Source: Myxococcus xanthus (GTDB taxonomy: Bacteria > Myxococcota > Myxococcia > Myxococcales > Myxococcaceae). Taken from it: a DNA stretch of 64,000 bases. A model generated the notes under the pieces. That model saw nothing but the letters and a program-made list of their open reading frames with translations, was not told where the DNA came from and did no database searches. Where the stretch lies: positions 5,521,001 through 5,585,000 of the forward strand of contig NZ_CP017174.1 in the NCBI RefSeq assembly GCF_006402735.1, read 5' to 3'. A program made the position numbers and the translations under genes. Below, piece after piece: positions 58,588 to 64,000 of the stretch. How positions within the stretch are numbered: position 1 is the first letter of the stretch; every line of letters begins with the position of its first letter.

Positions 58588-58989
58588 ATGAGCCCGAAGC
58601 TTCCCGACAGGCGCCCTCCCGTGGGCTTTCCGCTGCGGCTCGTTCCGGACGAACGCGGCGAGCTGGCGTTTCCTTCGCTGGAAGCCAGCGTGCGTCAGTC
58701 CATCGAGGTCATCCTCCGCACGCGTCCCGGCGAGCAGCTCATGCGACAGGGCTTCGGCGCCGGGCTGGAGCGGATGATGGGGCAGCCCAACACCGTATCC
58801 ACCCGCCGGCGCATCCAGGAGTTGGTGCAGCGCGCGCTCACCGAGTGGGAGCCGCGCCTGGAACTCATCCGCGTGGACGTGCTGGAGCTGGCGGACCTGC
58901 CCGCCCAGGTCCGCGTGGAAATCGTCTACCGCCTGCGCCGCACGGGTGACGTGCAGCAGCTCGGGCTCGCCATGGACCTCGGAGGCTAG
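58588..58989 (+). CDS. Baseplate wedge, gp25-like
   Basis: From ATG 58588 (MSPKLPDRRPPVGFPLRL), 133 residues. The gp25 family signature is clear: VRQSIEVILRTRPGEQLMRQ, GFGAGLERMMGQPNTVSTRR, RIQELVQRALTEWEPRLEL, and VEIVYRLRRTGD. Equivalent to Pvc9/Afp9, a wedge protein joining sheath start to baseplate. It is immediately followed by the J protein with no gap. Confidence 0.85.
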   Translation: MSPKLPDRRPPVGFPLRLVPDERGELAFPSLEASVRQSIEVILRTRPGEQLMRQGFGAGLERMMGQPNTVSTRRRIQELVQRALTEWEPRLELIRVDVLELADLPAQVRVEIVYRLRRTGDVQQLGLAMDLGG

Positions 58990-61332
58990 ATGCCCATCAT
59001 TCCTCCCCGACTCGACGACAGGAGCTTTCCGGACCTCGTCGAGGAGCTGCTCTCCCGCATCCCGGGCCATACCCCGGAGTGGACCCATGCCCGCGTGGGC
59101 GACCCGGGGCGCACCCTGCTGGAGCTCTTCGCCTGGCTGGCGGACTCCATCCTCTACCGCGCCAACCTGATTCCCGAGCGCCAGCGACTGGCCTTCCTTC
59201 GGCTGCTGGGCGCGAGCCTGCGTCCCGCCGAGGCCGCCAGCGGCGTGGTGAGCGTGCACTTCGACACCGAGGTGCTCCAGCCGTCCGTGTCGCTGCGGGC
59301 CTTCGCCTCGTTGCGCAAGCCCGTGCCCTTCGAAACGCTGGATGAGCTGACCGTGGTGCACCTCACCGCGGAGGCGTATCGCAAGCGCCCGCTCACGGAG
59401 ACGGAGCGTCAGCAGCACGCGTCGATGCTGCCCCGGCTCGCGCAGGTCTACGGCCTGGACCCCAAGGCCCAGCACGGCTTCTACGCGACGACGCCCGTGT
59501 TCCCCCTCGGCGCCGCTGACCCGCGCGGGTTGGACCTGGTGACGGAGACGGTGGACGGAAGCCTGTGGCTCGCGCTGCTCGCCCCCAAGGCGGAACACGT
59601 GGCGGCCCTGCGCGAAGACCTGACGAAGGGGAATGGACAGGGACCTCGCGTCCTGAGCGTGGGCGTCTCCCCCGTCATGGAGGTGCCCGCCCTGTCCGAG
59701 CTGCTCGGGGCGCGTGGCCGGCTGCCGCACGTCTGGGAGGTGACGGGCACGCCCGCCGCGGACGGGTTGCCGGTCTACCACCGGATCACCGTCGTGGCGG
59801 ACTCGACACAGGAGCTGTCCCGCCGGGGCGTCGTACGGCTGCTGTTGCCATCCGACCTTGGCGCGCCGGTCAATGACGTGAGGACGGACTCGCGCGCCGG
59901 CCTGGGCGACCGGCCACCCCGCCTGGACGACCCAAGGGTCGCGGCGCGCTTGGTGACCTGGCTGCGCCTGCGTCCCAGCGGAAAGCCGGAGCGCTTCGCG
60001 CTGGGCTGGGTGGACATCAACGCGGTCGAAGTGGACCAGCGCGAGACGACCGGCGGACGCCTGATTGGACAGAGCGACGGCAGCGCGGAGCAGGAGTTTC
60101 GCCTGCCCTCCGGCTCCGTGGAGCGTGCAACCTTCCAGCTCTTCATCGAAGAGCCAGGGGCGGGATACCGCGAGTGGCGGCTCATCGAAGACCTCGCGCT
60201 GGCCCGGCGCGACGAGCCCGTCTACGCCCTGGACTCCGAGGCGGGCGCCGCCCGCTGTGGTGACGGTGTGCGAGGACGCGTGCCTCCTGCGGGTGCCCAG
60301 GTGCTGGTGGCCCGGATGCGCAGCGGCGGCGGCGCCGCGGGAAATCTCCCGCCTGGCAGCCTGAAAGACATCAGCGCCTTCCGGGTCGATGGAAGCCCCG
60401 CACCGGGGCTGCGGGTGCAGCAGCCGGAGCCCACGTTGGGTGGCCGGGACGCGGAGACGCTGGCGGAGGCCGAGCGCCGCATCCCCGCGCTGCTGCGCCA
60501 CGTGGACCGGGCCGTGACGGAGGAGGACTACCGGCGGCTCGCGGCGAGCACCCCCGGCGTGCAGTTGGGGCGCGTGGAGGTGCTGCCCCGCTTCGAGCCA
60601 AGGCGTCGGCGAGACGGTGTACCCGGCGTCGTCTCCGTCATGGTGTTGCCCACGGCCACGCGGCTCGAGCCGCCCTACCCGCGGGCGGACCGGCCGCTGC
60701 TGGAAGCCGTCCATGCCTACCTGGATGCGCGCCGTCCGCTCACCACCGAGCTCTACGTGATTGGCTGCGAGTACGTCCCACTGGGGCTTGGCGTGGGCAT
60801 CACCGTGCGCGAGGGCTTTGGCAGGGAGACAGTGGTGCAGGCGGTGCGGCAGGCCGTGCGCCGCTTCATCTTCCCGCTGCCGGCGGGAGGCCCCACCGGA
60901 GAGGGCTGGCCGCTGGGCCGGGACGTCCAGGACCGGGAGCTCTATGTGGCGGTAGCGCAGGTCCCCGGAGTGGCCAGCATCGCCGGGGTGAGCCTCTTCG
61001 CCTGGGGAACGGTGACGCGTGTGCTGAGAGACCCTCGCCGCGCCGGAGCCACGGCCGACGTGGCGCGCTTCACGGTGGAGCCCCCTGCGCCCTCCGTCCG
61101 TCAGGCCGAGGGTCCAGTCAACCCGAGCTGGCTCCAGCTCAAGGGCAGCACCGCGACGACGCCGGTGGAGCTGTCCATCGCGGACTGGCAGCTCCCGGAG
61201 CTGCTCAAGGTGGCGGTGAATGCCGACGGGGAGGTGCCGACGATGCTCCACGGCATCGGCGATGAGGGAAGTGTTGGCATGGACTCCTCGCAGGCGGGCG
61301 TGGCGGTGCCCATGGTCCCCGAGGTCTGCTGA
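58990..61332 (+). CDS. Baseplate J-like protein
   Basis: A 780-residue protein starting MPIIPPRLDDRSFPDLVEEL. The N-terminal helical part (RTLLELFAWLADSILYRANL) and the middle strand-rich domain match the gpJ/Afp11 family: ALLRHVDRAVTEEDYRRLAAS near residue 500 is characteristic. The protein forms the wedge ring of the baseplate. Its stop overlaps the next start by 1 nt (TGATG). Confidence 0.8.
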   Translation: MPIIPPRLDDRSFPDLVEELLSRIPGHTPEWTHARVGDPGRTLLELFAWLADSILYRANLIPERQRLAFLRLLGASLRPAEAASGVVSVHFDTEVLQPSVSLRAFASLRKPVPFETLDELTVVHLTAEAYRKRPLTETERQQHASMLPRLAQVYGLDPKAQHGFYATTPVFPLGAADPRGLDLVTETVDGSLWLALLAPKAEHVAALREDLTKGNGQGPRVLSVGVSPVMEVPALSELLGARGRLPHVWEVTGTPAADGLPVYHRITVVADSTQELSRRGVVRLLLPSDLGAPVNDVRTDSRAGLGDRPPRLDDPRVAARLVTWLRLRPSGKPERFALGWVDINAVEVDQRETTGGRLIGQSDGSAEQEFRLPSGSVERATFQLFIEEPGAGYREWRLIEDLALARRDEPVYALDSEAGAARCGDGVRGRVPPAGAQVLVARMRSGGGAAGNLPPGSLKDISAFRVDGSPAPGLRVQQPEPTLGGRDAETLAEAERRIPALLRHVDRAVTEEDYRRLAASTPGVQLGRVEVLPRFEPRRRRDGVPGVVSVMVLPTATRLEPPYPRADRPLLEAVHAYLDARRPLTTELYVIGCEYVPLGLGVGITVREGFGRETVVQAVRQAVRRFIFPLPAGGPTGEGWPLGRDVQDRELYVAVAQVPGVASIAGVSLFAWGTVTRVLRDPRRAGATADVARFTVEPPAPSVRQAEGPVNPSWLQLKGSTATTPVELSIADWQLPELLKVAVNADGEVPTMLHGIGDEGSVGMDSSQAGVAVPMVPEVC

Positions 61333-63752
61333 TGGACGCCAACCGCCTCCGGTTCTACATGCTGGCGGACGCGCAGGACTGGGCCACTGAGAGCTCGGTC
61401 TCCGCGGGAGAGGTGTGCCTCTACGACGCGAAGCGCAGGACGCTCCGGCTGGGAAGTCTGGGGGAGACCCGCACCTTCGATGAAGCGCTCGACCTCGCGG
61501 TGCTCGAGCCCAGGCTCGCTCGCGTACCAGGCGCGGTGGACTCCTTCGGCACGTGGGCGTGGTGGGACGACGTGGCCGGGCAGGTGCGCGCGGCGGGCGG
61601 AGGCGCTGGCACCACCCTGCGATTCGAGCCCGCTCAGGTCGGGTTGTCCGGCGCGGTGACGGACCTGTCACCTGGAGCTGGCGGCGTCCTCTACCTCGCG
61701 GTGGCCCAGCGCGTGGTGGCGCTCCACCTGCGCAAGGTGTGGTCCGCCGTGGTGTTCCCAGCCGAGGGTATCGCCGCGCACCGCATCGCCGCGGACCCGC
61801 GGGGTGGCGCCTACGTCCTGAGCGGTCCGCCTTCCTTCGCGCCCAACGCACCTCCCGCCGTGCTCGGCCGGGTGGACGGGCAGCCGCTCCCGGACATCCT
61901 GTCCATTCCCTCAGGCGCCGGCTTGTTCCGTCCCACGGAAGAGAACCCGGACCCGCCTCGGACCCGGATGCTGGAGACGCTCGCGTGGCCTGGCGAAGTG
62001 CCGGTGGCACTCGCATGTGACACCGAGGGACGGCTGGCGGTGCTGAGCTGGGTCATGGACCCGGCGCTCGCGGGTGTCCCCGCGGACGCGGCATACGCGC
62101 GGCTGCGCTTCTACACGGGCCGCTTCTCCACGCCCGTCGCGCTGCCGGGCGTGCTGCGGCCCTTCAGTCTCGCCATCCTTCCGGACGGACGCGCCGTGGT
62201 GCTGTCGCTGCTCGACGACGGCAAGGTGGAGGCGGTGGCCTACGCGCTCCCAGCCGGTGCGTCAGAGGCGATTCCCCAGGGAGACTACTTTCCACTGCCC
62301 GGCCATGACGGGGGTCCCTTTCTCCAGGGGGCGCAGCCTCCGCACCACGCCGTCACCCCGGGGCTCGCTGACATGGCGCCTGTGCCGCTTCAAGCCCTGT
62401 CGCTGCCCCGGTGCGCCGAGCAGGGCCGCGCCACCAACCCGCCGAACCGGCCCTTCGACTCGGGCGACGGGCGCACGGTGTGGCACCGGCTGTACGTGGA
62501 GGCGCTGCTGCCCCCACGCACCGGAGTGCGCGTCTGGCTCGCCGCCACCGACGCGCCCCTCGCTCCGCCCAGCGCCTCGCCGCACTGGCACGAGCATCGC
62601 CTGGGCCTCGTCCCGGAAGCCCCTGTTCATCCAGACGTCCCGCACGGGAGCTGGGTACCGCTGCCGTCGGAGGTGCCGTTCCAACCGGGGATGCTGCCCG
62701 CGCCGCCGGCCCCGGGCGAAAGTGGCCTGTTCACCGTCCTCATCCAGCGCGCCCACACGAAGGTGCGTGCGCTCTCCGGACGGTACCTGTGGGTGCGGGT
62801 GGAGCTGTTCGGCGACGGCCGCAGGACGCCCGAAGTGGGAGCGCTGCGCGCGTATGCATCGCGCTTCTCCTACGTGGACAACTACCTGCCGTCCCTCTAT
62901 CGCGAGGAGCTCTTCGGCGAGGACGCGGACACCGCCGGCCGGGCGACTCCCGCGGACTTCCTGGAGCGTTTCCTCGGCATCGTCGAGGGTGTGCTGACGC
63001 CCATCGAGGACCGCATCGCCCATGCGCACGTCCTCACCGACCCGGGGCACGTGCCTGGTGATTCGCTGGAGTGGCTCGCGAGCTGGGTAGGCCTCTCCTT
63101 CGACCCCGTCGTGGGCGAAAGCCAGCGGCGCGCGATGCTTCGGTCCGCGCCCGCGCTCGCCCGGCGGCGCGGCTGCGTCGAGGGCCTGCGCCTGGCGCTG
63201 GACCTGGTCACGGACGGCGCGGTGAACCGAGGCGCGGTGGTGGTGGTGGAGGACTTCCGGCTTCGGCGCACGCTGGCCACCATCCTCGGCGCGGACCTCG
63301 CGGACGCGGAGGACCCGTTGCTGCCGGGCCTGGCCCGGAGCGGGAACTCCTACGTGGGCGACACGCTCTTCCTCGGGGATGAGACGCGCAAGGAGTTCCT
63401 GGCCGTCTTCGGAGACGAAACGCTGCGGACCCGGGCGGAAGCGGAGGCGGTGGAGCAGCTCCTGGAGCGGCTGGCACACCGGCTCACGGTGCTGGTGCAC
63501 CAGGGCACGGACACGCGGACCCTGGGCCTCATCCGGAAGGTGGCGGAGCAGGAGGCCCCCGCGCACGTGCAGGTCTCCGTCATCACCGCGAGCCGTCCGC
63601 TGCTCGTCGGAGTCGCGTCGCTGGTGGGCGTGGACACCTACGTCGGGCCCGCCCCCGCCCCCACCTCGGTGCGGGTGGGCCACAGCGTGCTGGGGCTCGC
63701 GGACGTCATCGAACGCCCGTCGAGCCTGGACCCCAGATTGGAAGGAGGTTGA
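61332..63752 (+). CDS. Tail_P2_I-like baseplate protein with extra N-terminal domain
   Basis: An 806-residue protein (MDANRLRFYMLADAQDWATE). The C-terminal third matches P2 gpI/Afp12: YVDNYLPSLYREELFGEDAD, DFLERFLGIVEGVLTPIEDR, and SLEWLASWVGLSFDPVVGES. The N-terminal two thirds contain repeated strand motifs (LAVAQRVVALHLRKVWSAVV) suggesting a beta-propeller-like domain absent from simple gpI. It likely organises the baseplate periphery. It ends with TGATG into the next gene. Confidence 0.75.
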   Translation: MDANRLRFYMLADAQDWATESSVSAGEVCLYDAKRRTLRLGSLGETRTFDEALDLAVLEPRLARVPGAVDSFGTWAWWDDVAGQVRAAGGGAGTTLRFEPAQVGLSGAVTDLSPGAGGVLYLAVAQRVVALHLRKVWSAVVFPAEGIAAHRIAADPRGGAYVLSGPPSFAPNAPPAVLGRVDGQPLPDILSIPSGAGLFRPTEENPDPPRTRMLETLAWPGEVPVALACDTEGRLAVLSWVMDPALAGVPADAAYARLRFYTGRFSTPVALPGVLRPFSLAILPDGRAVVLSLLDDGKVEAVAYALPAGASEAIPQGDYFPLPGHDGGPFLQGAQPPHHAVTPGLADMAPVPLQALSLPRCAEQGRATNPPNRPFDSGDGRTVWHRLYVEALLPPRTGVRVWLAATDAPLAPPSASPHWHEHRLGLVPEAPVHPDVPHGSWVPLPSEVPFQPGMLPAPPAPGESGLFTVLIQRAHTKVRALSGRYLWVRVELFGDGRRTPEVGALRAYASRFSYVDNYLPSLYREELFGEDADTAGRATPADFLERFLGIVEGVLTPIEDRIAHAHVLTDPGHVPGDSLEWLASWVGLSFDPVVGESQRRAMLRSAPALARRRGCVEGLRLALDLVTDGAVNRGAVVVVEDFRLRRTLATILGADLADAEDPLLPGLARSGNSYVGDTLFLGDETRKEFLAVFGDETLRTRAEAEAVEQLLERLAHRLTVLVHQGTDTRTLGLIRKVAEQEAPAHVQVSVITASRPLLVGVASLVGVDTYVGPAPAPTSVRVGHSVLGLADVIERPSSLDPRLEGG

Positions 63753-63757
63753 TGACC

Positions 63758-64000
63758 ATGTCGCCCCCGAATGACGCCTTGCTCGACGCGGAGACGCGAG
63801 ACCGGCTCCACTACGACACCGGCGTGCTCCTGGACGCGGGAGACTTCACCGCCGAGCAGACCTATCACCGAGGCCGGCTCACCCGGGCCCTGGCGTACCT
63901 CCACGGCGTCGGGACGGTGGCCGGACTCAAGGTGAGTCACCACGAGGGCACCGAGCCGGAGCATGAGGAGCTCCGGGTGTCCGCCGGGCTCGCGTTGGAC
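63758..64000 (+). CDS. eCIS protein, incomplete at right edge
   Basis: Starts at ATG 63758 (or ATG 63752) after GAAGGAGG and runs off the window after about 80 codons: MSPPNDALLDAETRDRLHYD, TGVLLDAGDFTAEQTYHRGR, then LTRALAYLHGVGTVAGLKV. The LxxDxxFxxEQxYHRxxL...LHGxGxVxGL pattern is common in a conserved protein of eCIS and phage baseplate loci. The rest is outside the window. Confidence 0.6.
   Translation, partial: MSPPNDALLDAETRDRLHYDTGVLLDAGDFTAEQTYHRGRLTRALAYLHGVGTVAGLKVSHHEGTEPEHEELRVSAGLALD

Noticed and set aside
58528..62016. 1162-codon minus-strand frame over the baseplate genes
   Set aside because: Same explanation; the plus-strand genes have clear baseplate families.
1..64000. 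CRISPR arrays and rRNA genes
   Set aside because: No regularly spaced repeats and no rRNA-like sequence were seen anywhere in the window.
40639..64000. Type VI secretion or R-type tailocin as alternative for the contractile locus
   Set aside because: DUF4157 cargo, DUF4255 cap and duplicated sheath/tube genes fit eCIS; no TssJLM-like membrane complex and no lysis genes are seen.

Overview
The window is high-GC DNA from a myxobacterium, most likely a Myxococcus or Corallococcus relative. I infer this from the eukaryote-like Ser/Thr kinases paired with a DUF2381 protein, a DUF2019 remnant, extreme third-position GC with long antisense shadow frames, and frequent GTG starts. The assignment comes from gene content only.

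Region 1 (1 to about 26,250) is the right part of a siphovirus-like temperate prophage. The left arm reads leftward: sigma-like factor, zinc-finger protein, TerS, TerL, portal, prohead protease, HK97-type capsid protein, decoration protein, connector and neck proteins, two tail-tube paralogues, a tail assembly chaperone made by -1 frameshifting, and a tape measure cut by the window edge. The right arm reads rightward: VapE-type primase/helicase, RecB/Cas4-like nuclease, SNF2-like ATPase, an OB-like protein, family A DNA polymerase, RuvC-like nuclease and an Xis-like HTH protein. A leftward tyrosine integrase closes the element. The 3' half of a tRNA-Sec gene lies beside it and looks like attR. 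An AT-rich cargo pair, a DEAD-like helicase and a PARP-type zinc finger, sits inside the right arm. No lysis module or CI-like repressor is visible, so they are absent or lie to the left.

The most striking signal in the prophage is a promoter-like element in nine copies: GAGCCA, 10 nt, CCGCACGCATTTA. It reads as a -35 and a -10 with an invariant 17-bp spacer. Every copy points at the gene that follows. In three copies a GTG start lies exactly 7 nt past the -10, which predicts leaderless mRNA. The prophage's own sigma-like factor is the obvious candidate reader and carries a copy upstream of itself.

Region 2 (26,250 to 40,600) is an accessory zone. It holds a minimal two-gene CBASS defence system (CD-NTase and a Cap15-like membrane effector), a tRNA 5' fragment, decayed IS4, IS21 and IS66 pieces, an AT-rich P-loop ATPase that may also be defensive, two Ser/Thr kinases around two small XRE regulators, a DUF2381 protein, scraps of DUF2019, Imm11-like and NADAR genes, and a lipoprotein.

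Region 3 (40,639 to the right edge) is an extracellular contractile injection system (eCIS) locus. It begins with a 1698-residue DUF4157 protein ending in a zincin-like HExxH domain, probably the cargo, followed by an unknown partner and a pentapeptide-repeat protein. Then come a DUF4255 cap protein, an accessory protein, sheath 1, tube 1, sheath 2, tube 2, a tube-adaptor protein, a 57-residue protein, a separate hub and spike, a protein with a hydrophobic C-terminus, a gp25-like wedge, a baseplate J protein, a P2 gpI-like protein, and a further gene cut by the edge. The AAA ATPase, tape measure and PAAR tip expected in such loci are not in the window and may lie to the right.
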